A stretch of DNA of 64,000 nt from Methylopila turkensis (GTDB lineage Bacteria; Pseudomonadota; Alphaproteobacteria; Rhizobiales; Methylopilaceae): NCBI RefSeq assembly GCF_027922325.1, contig NZ_BSFL01000003.1, positions 496,001 to 560,000 of the forward strand, in the 5' to 3' direction. Both the position numbers and the translations under genes were made by a program. A model generated the notes under the pieces. The model saw only the letters and a list, made by a program, of their open reading frames with translations. It made no database searches and had not been told where the DNA came from. Shown here in pieces: positions 35,756-45,088 of this stretch (its first letter is position 1; every line of letters begins with the position of its first letter).

Positions 35756-37225
35756 TTAGCCCACGCTGCCTTCGAGCGAGATCGAGATCAGCTTCTGGGC
35801 CTCGACCGCGAACTCCATCGGCAGCTGCTGCAGCACGTCCTTGACGAAGCCGTTGACGATGAGCGCCACCGCCTCCTCCTCCGACAGCCCGCGCTGCTGG
35901 CAGTAGAACTTCTGGTCGTCCGAGATCTTTGACGTGGTCGCCTCGTGCTCGAACACCGCCGTCGAGGTCTTGGCCTCGAGATAGGGCACGGTGTGCGCGC
36001 CGCACTGCTCGCCGATCAGCAGGCTGTCGCAGTTGGTGAAGTTGCGCGCGTTGGTCGCCTTGCGATGCGCGGAGACCAGCCCGCGATAGGTGTTCTGCGA
36101 GCGCCCGGCCGAGATGCCCTTGGAGATGATCTTCGAAGTCGTGTTCTTCCCCAGGTGGATCATCTTGGTGCCGCTATCGACCTGCTGGCGGCCGTTCGAG
36201 ATCGCGATCGAGTAGAACTCGCCGCGCGAATTGTCGCCCCGCAGGATGCAGCTCGGGTACTTCCAGGTGATGGCCGAGCCGGTCTCGACCTGGGTCCACG
36301 AAATCTTGGAGTTCCGGCCCCGGCAGTCGCCGCGCTTGGTGACGAAGTTGTAGATGCCGCCCTTGCCCTCGGCGTCGCCGGGGTACCAGTTCTGGACGGT
36401 CGAATACTTGATCTCGGCGTCGTCCAGCGCGACCAGCTCGACCACCGCGGCGTGAAGCTGGTTCTCGTCGCGCATCGGCGCGGTGCAGCCCTCGAGATAG
36501 CTCACATAGGAGCCCTCGTCGGCGATGATCAGCGTGCGCTCGAACTGGCCGGTGTTGCGCTCGTTGATGCGGAAATAGGTCGAGAGCTCCATCGGGCAGC
36601 GCACGCCCTTCGGCACGTAGACGAAGGAGCCGTCGGAGAACACCGCCGAATTGAGGGTCGCGAAGAAGTTGTCGGAGGTCGGCACCACGGAGCCGAGGTA
36701 CTTCTTCACCAGCTCCGGATGCTCGCGGATCGCCTCGGAGATCGGGCAGAAGATGACGCCGGCGGCAGCCAGCTCCTTCTTAAAGGTGGTGGCGACCGAG
36801 ACCGAGTCGAACACGGCGTCGACCGCGACGCGGCGCTGCTCCACGCCGGCCAGAACCTCCTGCTCCCGCAGCGGGATGCCGAGCTTTTCGTAAGTGCGCA
36901 GCAGCTCGGGATCGACCTCGTCGAGAGTCTTGGGTCCCGGCGTCGATTTCGGCGCCGAGTAGTAATAGAGCTCGTCATAGGCGATCGGCGGATAGTCCAC
37001 CCGCGCCCAGTCCGGCTCCACCATGGTCCGCCAGCGGCGGTAGGCGTCGAGCCGCCACTCCAACATCCACTCCGGCTCGCCCTTCTTGGCCGAGATGAAG
37101 CGGACGGTGTCTTCCGAAAGCCCTTTCTCCGCGCGATCGGATTCGATGTCGGTGACGAAGCCGTATTTGTACTGGTCGACGTCGATCTCGCGAACGCGGG
37201 CGACGGTCTCCTGAACAGCCGGCAT
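35756..37225 (-). CDS. sufB: Fe-S cluster assembly protein SufB
   Basis: The 489-residue core scaffold of SufBCD contains the conserved blocks [56 protein letters not shown] and the C-terminal [21 protein letters not shown]. The length matches the long alphaproteobacterial form. It is preceded on the minus strand by an A/T-rich segment with an ICE-box-like sequence, so it may have its own iron-responsive promoter in addition to read-through from the desulfurase gene upstream. Confidence 0.97.
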   Translation of the reverse strand: MPAVQETVARVREIDVDQYKYGFVTDIESDRAEKGLSEDTVRFISAKKGEPEWMLEWRLDAYRRWRTMVEPDWARVDYPPIAYDELYYYSAPKSTPGPKTLDEVDPELLRTYEKLGIPLREQEVLAGVEQRRVAVDAVFDSVSVATTFKKELAAAGVIFCPISEAIREHPELVKKYLGSVVPTSDNFFATLNSAVFSDGSFVYVPKGVRCPMELSTYFRINERNTGQFERTLIIADEGSYVSYLEGCTAPMRDENQLHAAVVELVALDDAEIKYSTVQNWYPGDAEGKGGIYNFVTKRGDCRGRNSKISWTQVETGSAITWKYPSCILRGDNSRGEFYSIAISNGRQQVDSGTKMIHLGKNTTSKIISKGISAGRSQNTYRGLVSAHRKATNARNFTNCDSLLIGEQCGAHTVPYLEAKTSTAVFEHEATTSKISDDQKFYCQQRGLSEEEAVALIVNGFVKDVLQQLPMEFAVEAQKLISISLEGSVG

Positions 37226-37264
37226 GTTTCCTCACTCCTATCCGCCCGGGCGAAGGGCCGGACA

Positions 37265-37281
37265 GCTTGAATATGTCTAAA
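37265..37281 (-). promoter_or_regulatory. ICE-box-like site upstream of sufB (possible Irr binding)
   Basis: The minus strand reads TTTAGACATATTCAAGC, 40 bp upstream of the sufB start. It matches 11 of the 15 defined positions of the rhizobial iron control element TTTAGAANNATTCTAAA as I recall it, with the left half nearly perfect. It lies in the A/T-rich part of the gap. Irr control of suf genes is plausible in rhizobia; the site itself is only a candidate. Confidence 0.4.
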
Positions 37282-37323
37282 TAGCAGATACGCGCCTTGC
37301 GCCAAACGCCTGTCGCGGTTTCG

Positions 37324-38499
37324 TCACGCGGCGTTCGCCGACGCTTGGTTGCGCCGGGCGATCTCGGACCACACCGCCAGAAATCTGTCGCAGTCGGCGG
37401 CGCGCGAAGACCAGCCGAAGCTGACCCGCACCATGCCTACCGACAGATCGTGTGCGACCCCCATCGCGTCAAGCACCGGAGACGCCTTGGTTTTGCCGGA
37501 GGAGCACGCGGAGCCGGTCGACACCGCGACGCCGCCAAGGTCGAGCGCCATCATCGCGACCTGCGCGGCGACGCCTTGCATGGCGAAACAGGAGGTGTTG
37601 GGCAACCGTTCGGCCCCGGCGCCGAACACCACGAGATCGCCTAGACGCGCGAGTTCGGCCTCGAGCCGGTCGCGCAGCAGCGCAAGCGACGCGAAGGCGT
37701 CGAGGTCCCGTAACGCCTCCGCGGCCGCGATCCCGGCGCCGACGATGGCCGCGACGTTCTCGGTGCCGCCGCGCCAGCCCTTCTCCTGCCCGCCGCCCCG
37801 CACCACCGGCTGCTCCACATGCAGGCCCTCATGCGCGCGCACGAGCGCGCCGACGCCGGCGGGGCCGCCGAACTTGTGGGCGGCGAGCGCGAGGAAGTCG
37901 CAGCCGAGCGCGGCCATGTCGACAGGGATCTTGCCGGCGGCCTGCACCGCGTCGACATGAACCAGCCCGCCATGGCGCTTCGCGAGCGCCGCGGCCTCGG
38001 CGACCGGCTGAACGACGCCGGTCTCGTTGTTCGCGAGCATCAGGGCGAGGATCATGCGCTCGCCGGGGCGCTCGGCCGCGTGCCGCGCAAACGCCGCCTC
38101 CACCGCCTTGAGGTCGACGACGCCGCGGCCGTCGACCGGGATCGTCTCGACGGCGTCCTTCGGGAACCGGGCCCCGGCCGCGACCGCCGGGTGCTCGACC
38201 GCCGAGACCGCCAACCGGGTCACGGGGCGCGGGTCGCGGGGATCGCGGATCGAGGGCGTCAGGGCGAGGTTGGAGGCTTCCGTCCCGCCGCTCGTGAAGG
38301 TGAGGCAGGCGGGATCGGCCCCGACCAGCGCCGCGACCTTGGCCCGCGCCTCTTCCACTAGGCGGCGCTTGGCGCGCCCCTCCGCATGGGCCGACGACGG
38401 ATTGCCGACCACGGCGAGCGTCTCCGCCATGGCGGCGATGGCCGCCGGGCGCGTCGCGGTGGTGGCGTTGTGGTCGAGATAGACGCGGTTCGGGCTCAT
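37324..38499 (-). CDS. Cysteine desulfurase, NifS/IscS class (first gene of the suf operon)
   Basis: The 391-residue PLP enzyme has the start VYLDHNATTATRP and VTRLAVSAVEHPAV, the PLP lysine in LALAAHKFGGPAGVGAL and the mobile-loop Cys in VSTGSACSSGKTKASPV. This is the class I (NifS-like) form and so distinct from sufS. The very long frame extending to 39801 is an artefact; the ATG at 38499 (MSPNRVYLDHNA) is the true start. It heads the suf genes, as sufS2 does in Agrobacterium. Confidence 0.94.
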   Translation of the reverse strand: MSPNRVYLDHNATTATRPAAIAAMAETLAVVGNPSSAHAEGRAKRRLVEEARAKVAALVGADPACLTFTSGGTEASNLALTPSIRDPRDPRPVTRLAVSAVEHPAVAAGARFPKDAVETIPVDGRGVVDLKAVEAAFARHAAERPGERMILALMLANNETGVVQPVAEAAALAKRHGGLVHVDAVQAAGKIPVDMAALGCDFLALAAHKFGGPAGVGALVRAHEGLHVEQPVVRGGGQEKGWRGGTENVAAIVGAGIAAAEALRDLDAFASLALLRDRLEAELARLGDLVVFGAGAERLPNTSCFAMQGVAAQVAMMALDLGGVAVSTGSACSSGKTKASPVLDAMGVAHDLSVGMVRVSFGWSSRAADCDRFLAVWSEIARRNQASANAA

Positions 38500-38703
38500 G
38501 GGACCTCGCGACCGACGCCTGATTGGCGCATTTTGCGCGTCTGCGATCGTTGCGTTACGGCACGTCATTCGTGCTAGAGACGTCCCTTCAACTATGCAAG
38601 CCGGCGCGGCCGTATGGCCGCCATTACGTGACGGCCCGGCCGTCACCCTGGCCGCGCCGTCCGCTCCTGCCGCGGACGGCTGCCGAGACGAGGATTTGAA
38701 CCC

Positions 38704-39399
38704 ATGCCCGAGGTGATCTTCAGCGGCCCCGCCGGCCGGATCGAAGGCCGCTATCATCCGGCCAAGAAGCGCCGCGCGCCGATCGCGCTCATCCTGCACC
38801 CGCATCCGCAGTTCGGGGGCACGATGAACAACCAGATCGTGTACAACCTGTACTACGCCTTCCTGAACCGCGGCTTCTCGGTGCTGCGCTTCAACTTCCG
38901 GGGCGTCGGCCGCAGCCAGGGCAATTTCGACCACGGTTCGGGCGAGCTGTCGGACGCCGCCTCCGCGCTCGACTGGGCGCAGGCGCTGAACCCCGACGCG
39001 CGCGCCTGCTGGATCGCCGGCGTCTCCTTCGGCGCCTGGATCGGCATGCAGCTTCTGATGCGCCGCCCGGAGGTCGAGGGCTTCATCTCCGTCGCCCCGC
39101 CTGCGAACCGCTTCGACTTCTCGTTCCTCGCGCCCTGCCCGTCGTCGGGCCTGTTCGTGCACGGCGACCAGGACCGCGTGGCGCCGATGAAGGACGTCCA
39201 GACCCTGATCGAGAAGCTCAAGACCCAGAAGGGCATCGTCATCGACCAGGCGGTGATCCCCGGCGCGAACCACTTCTTCGAGAACCGCACCGATGAGCTT
39301 CTGGTCGAGGTGAACAGCTATCTCGACAAGCGGCTCGGGCCGATCGTCCCCGAAGAGGCGCCCGCCGCCCTGCCCGCCCCGGGCGAAGACGCGGCCTGA
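38704..39399 (+). CDS. Alpha/beta hydrolase (COG2945-type)
   Basis: The 231-residue protein has LILHPHPQFGGTMNNQIVYN, the characteristic start of this hydrolase group, a nucleophile elbow IAGVSFGAWIGMQ and later acid/His regions VHGDQDRV and PGANHFF. It is divergent from the cysteine desulfurase gene across a 204-bp gap, an arrangement often seen in Hyphomicrobiales. It is probably co-transcribed with cutA, 18 bases downstream. The substrate is not known. Confidence 0.88.
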   Translation: MPEVIFSGPAGRIEGRYHPAKKRRAPIALILHPHPQFGGTMNNQIVYNLYYAFLNRGFSVLRFNFRGVGRSQGNFDHGSGELSDAASALDWAQALNPDARACWIAGVSFGAWIGMQLLMRRPEVEGFISVAPPANRFDFSFLAPCPSSGLFVHGDQDRVAPMKDVQTLIEKLKTQKGIVIDQAVIPGANHFFENRTDELLVEVNSYLDKRLGPIVPEEAPAALPAPGEDAA

Positions 39400-39417
39400 C
39401 CGCCGGGCCTCCGCGCG

Positions 39418-39756
39418 ATGCCTGAGGCCGACGACATCGTCCTCGTGGTCACCACGACCGACGACCGGGCGCTCGCCGACGCCATCGCCCGGGCGCTGGT
39501 CGAACGTAGGCTTGCGGCCTGCGTCCGCATCGTCCCCGTCGGCAGCGTCTACCGCTGGCAGGGCGAGATCTGCGCCGCGGACGAGTTCGCGGTCGAGGCG
39601 AAGACGACCCACGCCGCCGCCGGCGCCGTCCAGGCCGCGATCGCCGCGCTCCATCCTTACGACCTGCCCGAGATCCTCGTGCTGCCGGCGCTGGGCGGCT
39701 CCGACGCCTATCTCGGCTGGATCCGGAGCGAGGTCACGCCGGCAGGGGCTCGATGA
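39418..39756 (+). CDS. cutA: Divalent cation tolerance protein CutA
   Basis: The 112-residue trimeric protein of the CutA1 fold has VVTTTDDRALADAIARALVE, the conserved RRLAACVRIVPVGSVYRWQGEI core (split over two strands) and HPYDLPEILVLP. The sequence is complete. Its 3' end overlaps the 3' end of the convergent higA-type gene by 23 bases. Its physiological role is uncertain in most bacteria. Confidence 0.94.
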   Translation: MPEADDIVLVVTTTDDRALADAIARALVERRLAACVRIVPVGSVYRWQGEICAADEFAVEAKTTHAAAGAVQAAIAALHPYDLPEILVLPALGGSDAYLGWIRSEVTPAGAR

Positions 39757-40063
39757 CGGCGGCGAGCGCCTCGCGCGTCGCCTGGCTCGATTCAGCGTCA
39801 TACCGCGCCTGCAGGTTCAGCCAGAACTGCGTCGTGGTGCCGAAGTAGATGCCGAGACGGACGGCTGTGTCGGTCGTGATGCCGATCTCCTCGCGCTCGA
39901 CCCGCTCGATGCGGGTCCGCGGGACGCCGAGAGCCTTCGCGACCTTGCCCGCCGAGAGGCCGTGCGGCTTCAGGAACTCCTCGCGGAGCACCTCGCCGGG
40001 ATGAAGCGGCGCGAGCGTGTCGACGATCTCGAGATCGGGGGCCGCGTTTCGGACGTCGCTCAT
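39734..40063 (-). CDS. higA: HigA-family antitoxin (XRE-type HTH)
   Basis: The 109-residue protein has the HigA signature LHPGEVLREEFLKPHGLSA, followed by an HTH ([20 protein letters not shown]) and DTAVRLGIYFGTTTQFWLNLQARYD. It is the usual antitoxin and autorepressor of a higBA module. It starts 16 bases after the toxin gene, which is frameshifted. The frame is intact. Confidence 0.92.
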   Translation of the reverse strand: MSDVRNAAPDLEIVDTLAPLHPGEVLREEFLKPHGLSAGKVAKALGVPRTRIERVEREEIGITTDTAVRLGIYFGTTTQFWLNLQARYDAESSQATREALAAVIEPLPA

Positions 40064-40079
40064 GATCCGTTCCTTTCCG

Positions 40080-40363
40080 TCAATCGTGGTAGTCGACGAC
40101 CTCGACCCGTTCAGGGCCGTCGTCCGTCCAGACGAAGCACACCCGAAACTGGTCTTTGACGCGGATCGAGTGCTGCCCCTCGCGGTCGCCCTTGAGCTGT
40201 TCGAGCCGGTTGGCGGGCGGCGCCCGCAAATCCTCCACGGTCGCCGCGGCGTTCAGCATTTCCAGCTTTCGTCGCGCGGTTCGAAAATCTGCGCCGGAAA
40301 GCCCTTAGGACAACGCCCGCAGAAGACCGCTTCGGTCATCGCGTCCCGGAACGATCGGATCAT
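40080..40363 (-). pseudogene. higB: HigB-type toxin gene with a frameshift
   Basis: From the ATG at 40363 the frame reads MIRSFRDAMTEAVF and on to GFPAQIF, then runs into a TGA. The second part, from RTARRKLEMLNAAATVEDL through HSIRVKDQFRVCFVW to VVDYHD, is in another frame and ends at 40080. Together they give a complete HigB toxin of about 94 residues, joined near 40283 where one base seems to be missing after a TTTT run. The total length of 284 bp is not divisible by three. The toxin is therefore probably inactive, unless this is a sequencing error. Confidence 0.85.
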
Positions 40364-40441
40364 CGGCGCTCCCGGTTTCGCTCCGTTGATGTATCAACGA
40401 ACGATACAGAACGCAATGATCCAATTCGCGGACCGCTCCGC

Positions 40442-41392
40442 TCATAGCGGCTTCAGCCCGGCCTCGATCTCGGCGCGGCGATGCTCCAGGAACGGCGGCA
40501 GCGCCAGCCGCTCGCCGAGACTGTCGGCCGGCTCGTCGACCGCGAAGCCCGGGCCGTCTGTCGCGATCTCGAACAGCACGCCGCTCGGCTCGCGGAAGTA
40601 GAGCGAGCGGAAGTAATGGCGGTCGATCTCGCCGCTGTTGCGTACGCCGAGCCCCGACAGCCGCTCGGTCCAGGCGCGCAGATGGTCCGCGTCCGGCGTG
40701 CGGAAGGCGACGTGGTGGACGCCGCCCGCGCCCTGCTGCGCGAAGTCGAGGCCGGGCTCGACCGCCACATGCAGCTCGGCGCCGGGCCCGCCGTCGTCGC
40801 CCATCGCGAACACATGAGCCGCGGCGCCGTCCGCGTCGCGCCGCTCGCCGAGATCGCGCATGCCGAGCGCTTCGGTCAGCAGCCGCGCGGTGCGCTCGAG
40901 CTTCGGCGCGCTCATGGTGATGGGGCCGAGCCCGATGATCTGGCGGTCGGCGGGAACCGGGCTCCGCTCCCAGGTCCGGGCCGCGGCGCCGGTCTCGTCC
41001 GCCGTCAGCCGCAGCCGCTGGCCCTCGAAATCCTCGACGTCGACGCTCAGGCGGCCGGCGCGTTCGGCGATGGCGGACGGGGCGTAGCCTTCCTCCGACA
41101 GCCGCTCGCGCCACCATGCGAGCGCGTCTTCGCCTGAAACCCTCAGGCCGGTGCGGACGACGCTGTTCGAGCCGCGGCGCTCGCGCGGGGCCGGCCAGTC
41201 GAAGAAGGTTATGTCGGTGCCGGGCGAAGCCTCGCCGTCGGCGTAGAACAGGTGATAGGCGCTGACGTCGTCCTGGTTGACGGTCTTCTTGACCAGCCGC
41301 AGGCCGAGCGTCCCCTCGTAGAAGCGCCGGTTGCGGGGCGCGTCGGCGGTGATGGCGGTGAGATGATGGATGCCGGTCAGTTTCGGCGTCAT
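40442..41392 (-). CDS. Ring-cleaving dioxygenase (VOC superfamily, MhqO/LinE-like)
   Basis: The 316-residue two-module VOC protein has the metal ligand His in [13 protein letters not shown], a second His in [17 protein letters not shown] and the final Glu in [11 protein letters not shown]. This is the layout of hydroquinone-type extradiol dioxygenases. [16 protein letters not shown] matches the PcpA/MhqO group. It is monocistronic and is preceded by the higBA genes in the reverse reading direction. The aromatic substrate is not shown. Confidence 0.88.
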   Translation of the reverse strand: MTPKLTGIHHLTAITADAPRNRRFYEGTLGLRLVKKTVNQDDVSAYHLFYADGEASPGTDITFFDWPAPRERRGSNSVVRTGLRVSGEDALAWWRERLSEEGYAPSAIAERAGRLSVDVEDFEGQRLRLTADETGAAARTWERSPVPADRQIIGLGPITMSAPKLERTARLLTEALGMRDLGERRDADGAAAHVFAMGDDGGPGAELHVAVEPGLDFAQQGAGGVHHVAFRTPDADHLRAWTERLSGLGVRNSGEIDRHYFRSLYFREPSGVLFEIATDGPGFAVDEPADSLGERLALPPFLEHRRAEIEAGLKPL

Positions 41393-41474
41393 GGCCCTGT
41401 CTCCGTGTTCGGTCGACCGGGCATATCGTTCGTTCGCGCCCTCGCCGGAAGCGCCTGATCCGCCCGCAACGCAT

Positions 41475-41505
41475 TGCCCCGGCGCAATCGGATCGCGCCG
41501 GGGCA
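41475..41505 (-). terminator. GC-rich hairpin after the small secreted-protein gene
   Basis: There are perfect 11-bp arms, 41475-41485 with 41495-41505, about 45 bp beyond the minus-strand stop at 41552. There is no T tract, so it may be a transcript-stabilising hairpin instead of a full terminator. Confidence 0.45.
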
Positions 41506-41551
41506 GGCGTGCGGGACAACGGCGGCGTCCGTCAGGACGCGCGCCGCGGCG

Positions 41552-41896
41552 TCACTGCGCCTTCTTGCCGTCGTCGTTGCGCGCCTCGGTCGAGGTCGCC
41601 TGGCCCTCGTAGGCCAGCATGCCGTCCTTGCCGATCACGATCTTGTCGCCCTTCGTCGCGGCGAGGCCATAGGCGAAGGGGCCTCCCCGGACCTCGCACC
41701 CATCCGGGCAGTCGACGGTGGCGGACTTGCCCGCGTCGATCTTGGTCTTCGGCTCTTCCGATCCGAGATCGACGGTGATCTCGTGCGCCTTGTCGCTCTG
41801 ATTGGTGACCGTGACGGCGAGCGCCGGACCGGCGACCAGCGCGCCGGCCCCAACCAGCGCCGCAGCCAGGGTCTTGGCGCCGAACATCGTCATCAT
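41552..41896 (-). CDS. Hypothetical small secreted protein
   Basis: The 114-residue protein has a signal peptide (KTLAAALVGAGALVAGPALA). The mature part has a beta-rich look, with one CPDGC pair that could bind a metal or form a disulfide (VDCPDGCEVRGG). GGAGGG lies just upstream of the ATG at 41896. The 193-bp upstream gap is A/T-richer than its surroundings and probably holds the promoter. The function is not recognised. Confidence 0.75.
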   Translation of the reverse strand: MMTMFGAKTLAAALVGAGALVAGPALAVTVTNQSDKAHEITVDLGSEEPKTKIDAGKSATVDCPDGCEVRGGPFAYGLAATKGDKIVIGKDGMLAYEGQATSTEARNDDGKKAQ

Positions 41897-42089
41897 ATCG
41901 TTCCCTCCTCTGTTGAACTGTCGCGGCCGCCGTTCGAGCAACGGCCATGACAAGTGAAGTGTGGAAACGAAGGCAGGGAACAATATCCCTACGCTTTCGT
42001 GAAGAGAGCCCTTACGCGGATGTGAAAGGCAAGCATCTCTGGCTGACGCTGCTGTTATAATATCTGACGCGTCCGTGACGTAAAGCAAC

Positions 42090-42731
42090 TCACCAAAGCG
42101 AGTGCTTCTCCCGCAGCTCTTCGACCTGCTCGCAGGTGAGCGGACGCACCCTCGATCCACGAAGCAGAAGGTAGAGCTTCGCGGTCTCCTCGAGCTCTTC
42201 GGTGGCGTGCATGGCGGCGTCGAGGGTGGTTCCGGCGACCACCGGGCCGTGGTTCGCCAGCAGCACCGCGTGGTGCGTCCCTGCGAGCTTGCGCACCGCC
42301 TCGGCGAGCGCCGCGTCTCCGGGCGCGTGGTAGGGCACCAGCGGCAGCCGGCCGACCCGCATGACGTAATAGGCGGTGATCGGCGGCAGGCAGTTCTCGC
42401 AGTCGACGCCGTCGAGGCAGGACACCGCCACGGAATGGGTGGAGTGCAGATGCACGACCGCGTTTGCGCCGGGGCGTTCGCCATACATCGCCTGATGCAG
42501 GAACGACTCCTTGGTCGGCTTGTCGCCGCCGACGTGGCGGCCGTCGGCGTCGATCTTCGACAGACGCGCGGGGTCGAGTTCGCCCAGCGAGGCGTTGGTC
42601 GGCGTCATCAGCCAGCCGCCGTCCGGCAGCGCGACCGAGAGGTTGCCGGTGGAGCCGAAGGTCAGCCCGCGCCGGAACAGCGAGGCTCCGCAGGCGCAGA
42701 GCTTCTCGCGCAGCCTTGTCTCCTCGCTCAC
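42090..42731 (-). CDS. otnC: 3-oxo-tetronate 4-phosphate decarboxylase (class II aldolase family)
   Basis: The 213-residue class II aldolase/adducin-domain enzyme has TFGSTGNLSVAL, the catalytic-acid region PTKESFLHQAMY and the zinc histidines in VVHLHSTHSVAV and, later, LANHGPVV. In four-carbon acid sugar catabolism OtnC decarboxylates 3-oxo-tetronate 4-phosphate to dihydroxyacetone phosphate. The start is GTG at 42731, overlapping the otnK stop by four bases. Confidence 0.9.
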   Translation of the reverse strand: MSEETRLREKLCACGASLFRRGLTFGSTGNLSVALPDGGWLMTPTNASLGELDPARLSKIDADGRHVGGDKPTKESFLHQAMYGERPGANAVVHLHSTHSVAVSCLDGVDCENCLPPITAYYVMRVGRLPLVPYHAPGDAALAEAVRKLAGTHHAVLLANHGPVVAGTTLDAAMHATEELEETAKLYLLLRGSRVRPLTCEQVEELREKHSLW

Positions 42732-43996
42732 GCCAGCTTCTCCCACGCCTTGAGGAAGAAGTCCGGCGCGCCGAAATTGCCGGACTTGAGCGCCAGCGCG
42801 AGCGGGCGTCCGCCCACGCTGCGCGTCCACGGCACGCCGGGATCGATTTCGGGACCGATCGCGAAGGCGTCGACCTTCAGCGCCTGCACCACCGCGCCGG
42901 AGGTCTCGCCGCCGGCCACGACGAAGCGGGTGAAGCCGCGGTCGGCGAGCGCGGACGCGACCTCGCCGAGCAGGCCCTCGACCAGCGCGCCGGCGGCTTC
43001 GCGGCCGAGTTCGGCCTGCGCGGCCTTCACCTCCTCCGGCTCCGCGCTCGACCACACCATGGCGAGCCCGTCCGGCTTCTGCGACACGACCCAGTTGACC
43101 ACGTCCTCGGCCGCGATCGCGCCGGAGGCGATCGCGCGCGGATCGACCTTGAAGTCGGGCACGCCCGCCTCCCGCGCGGCCGCCACCTGCCCGCGCGTCG
43201 CGGTCGAGCACGACCCCGCCAGGATGATCCGGCGGCCGGCAGGCGCGTCGAGCCGCGCGGCCGGTTCGAACAGCTCCGCGATCAGCCCCGCCTCGCGCCA
43301 GGCCGCCGGCAGCCCCATGGCGACGCCGGAGCCGCCGGTGATCAGCGGCAGATCGGCCGAGGCGGCGCCGATCGCGCGCAGGTCCTCGTCCCGGACCGCG
43401 TCGACGATGGCGTAGGCCTTCCCCTCGCCTTCCTCGCGCGCGAAAACCGCGCGGATCGCCTCGGCGCCGCGGCCGACGTCGGCGATGTCGACCAGCCCGA
43501 CCTTGCGGGCGGTCTGGCGGCCGAGCACGGCGACGAGGTCGCTGTCGCGCATCGGCGTCAGCGGGTGATCCTTCATGCTGCTCTCCGCGAGCAGCGTTCC
43601 GTTCACGTAGAGCAGGCCGTGCTCGATCGTGCGTCCGTTCGCCGGAAAGGCCGGGCAGGCGATGGTGAACCGCGCCCCGAGCCGATCGAGCAGCGCGTCG
43701 GCGACCGGGCCGATGTTGCCCTCGTCGGTCGAATCGAAGGTCGAGCAGTATTTGAAGAACAGCCGCTCAGCCCCGAGCGCCCGCAGCCGGTCCGCCGCCG
43801 CGATCGACTGCTCCACCGCCTCGGCGGCCGGAATGGTGCGCGACTTCAGGGCGACCACGACCGCGTCGACCCCGTCGAGCGCGAGGTCGTCGGTCGGCAG
43901 GCCGTTCGCCTGGACCGTCCGCAGGCCCTCGCGCGCCAGCATGAGCGCGAGATCGGTCGCCCCGGTCAGGTCGTCGGCGATGCATCCGAGAAACAT
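42728..43996 (-). CDS. otnK: 3-oxo-tetronate kinase (four-carbon acid sugar kinase family)
   Basis: The 422-residue kinase starts FLGCIADDLTGATDLALMLA, the hallmark of the DUF1537 family, with KYCSTFDSTDEGNIG and the nucleotide-binding GGETSGAVVQAL near the C terminus. It phosphorylates 3-oxo-tetronate before OtnC. It is transcribed from the divergent promoter region, after the lacI-type gene. The ATG at 43996 is chosen; the longer frame to 44671 is antisense to lacI. Confidence 0.93.
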   Translation of the reverse strand: MFLGCIADDLTGATDLALMLAREGLRTVQANGLPTDDLALDGVDAVVVALKSRTIPAAEAVEQSIAAADRLRALGAERLFFKYCSTFDSTDEGNIGPVADALLDRLGARFTIACPAFPANGRTIEHGLLYVNGTLLAESSMKDHPLTPMRDSDLVAVLGRQTARKVGLVDIADVGRGAEAIRAVFAREEGEGKAYAIVDAVRDEDLRAIGAASADLPLITGGSGVAMGLPAAWREAGLIAELFEPAARLDAPAGRRIILAGSCSTATRGQVAAAREAGVPDFKVDPRAIASGAIAAEDVVNWVVSQKPDGLAMVWSSAEPEEVKAAQAELGREAAGALVEGLLGEVASALADRGFTRFVVAGGETSGAVVQALKVDAFAIGPEIDPGVPWTRSVGGRPLALALKSGNFGAPDFFLKAWEKLA

Positions 43997-44019
43997 GAAT
44001 CCTCCAGCCCGTTTTCTTG

Positions 44020-45045
44020 TCAGTCCGTTCCGCCGGCGACGACGTCGAACCCGACGTCCGTCACCTTCGGCGGGGTTTCGCCGCGCAGACGCGCGCAAAG
44101 TACTTCGCCGGCTATGCGACCGATCTCGCCGCGCGCCGTGCGCACCGTGGTGAGCGGCTTCGGCAGCGCGTTCGCGAGCTCCAGCCCGTTGAAGCCGACA
44201 AGCGCGAGCCGGTCCGGAACGTCGACGCCGGCCGCCATGCAGTGGAAGGCGCCGCCGAGCGCCATGTCGTCGTTCGAGAACACGACGGCGTCGAGTTCCG
44301 GCGCCACCTCCAGCAGCGCCGCGAGCGCCGCCCGCCCCGCCCCGACCGAGGACGGCGCGTCGACCACATGCGCGCCGGCGAGCGTGAGGTTCGCGTCGCG
44401 CTTCAGCGCGGCCTCCAGGCCGGCGCGGCGCTTGGCGGCGCGCAGGTCGCCGGCGCCGTGGCCGACATAGCCGATGCGCGAGCGCCCCCGCGCGAGCAGC
44501 CGGCGCGCCGCTGCGGCGCCCGCCGCCGTGTGCGACAGGCCGACGGCGAGATCGACCGGATCGCCCTCTATGTCCATGAGCTCGATGATCGTGGCGCCAG
44601 AGGCGGCCAACATCTCGCGCGTCTCGGGCCGGTGCTCCAGCCCCACCAGCACCAGCGCCGCGGGCCGCCATGCGAGCAGCGCCGCGACCGCGTCGCGCTC
44701 TGCGTCGAGGTCGTAGTCGGTCACGGCGACCAGCGTCCGCAACCGCTCTCCCGCGATCGCCCCGTTCAGGCCGCTCAGCACGTCCGGAAACACGCTGTTC
44801 GACAGCGACGGCAGCACGACGCCGACGAGATTCGAGCCCGCGGAGGCGAGCCCGCCTGCCAGCCGGTTCGGGACATAGCCGACGGCCGCGATCGCCGCCT
44901 CCACCTTGGCGCGCGTCGCCGCCGAGATCGGCCCGCGGCCCCGCACCACGCGGGATGCGGTGATCTCGCTGACGCCGGCCGCGCGCGCCACGTCGGCGAG
45001 CGTGGCGGCGGAGACGGCGCGGTGCGGACGGTGCTCATTGGACAT
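44020..45045 (-). CDS. LacI-family transcriptional regulator
   Basis: The 341-residue protein has an N-terminal HTH (ATLADVARAAGVSEITASRV) and hinge helix (YVPNRLAGGLASAGSN) followed by a periplasmic-binding-protein-like effector domain. It is encoded first on the minus strand, with otnK and otnC downstream, and faces ltnD. Two perfect palindromes in the gap are the likely operators. It probably represses the locus until a tetronate or an intermediate binds. Confidence 0.93.
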   Translation of the reverse strand: MSNEHRPHRAVSAATLADVARAAGVSEITASRVVRGRGPISAATRAKVEAAIAAVGYVPNRLAGGLASAGSNLVGVVLPSLSNSVFPDVLSGLNGAIAGERLRTLVAVTDYDLDAERDAVAALLAWRPAALVLVGLEHRPETREMLAASGATIIELMDIEGDPVDLAVGLSHTAAGAAAARRLLARGRSRIGYVGHGAGDLRAAKRRAGLEAALKRDANLTLAGAHVVDAPSSVGAGRAALAALLEVAPELDAVVFSNDDMALGGAFHCMAAGVDVPDRLALVGFNGLELANALPKPLTTVRTARGEIGRIAGEVLCARLRGETPPKVTDVGFDVVAGGTD

Positions 45046-45088
45046 GGCTAGAGGCGTCCCGGCGGGTTCTCACGCCTCATACGATCAT

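Noticed and set aside
38500-39801. Upstream extension of the cysteine desulfurase frame
   Set aside because: It is antisense to the alpha/beta hydrolase and cutA genes and the family start MSPNRVYLDHNA is at 38499.
40270-40300. Programmed -1 frameshift in higB
   Set aside because: The sequence around CAGATTTTCGAA is not a canonical X XXY YYZ heptamer in the zero frame and no strong downstream hairpin was noticed; a simple one-base loss is more likely.
43997-44671. Upstream extension of the otnK frame
   Set aside because: It overlaps the LacI-family gene in another frame and has an arginine/alanine-rich composition; the DUF1537 kinase start motif lies at 43996.
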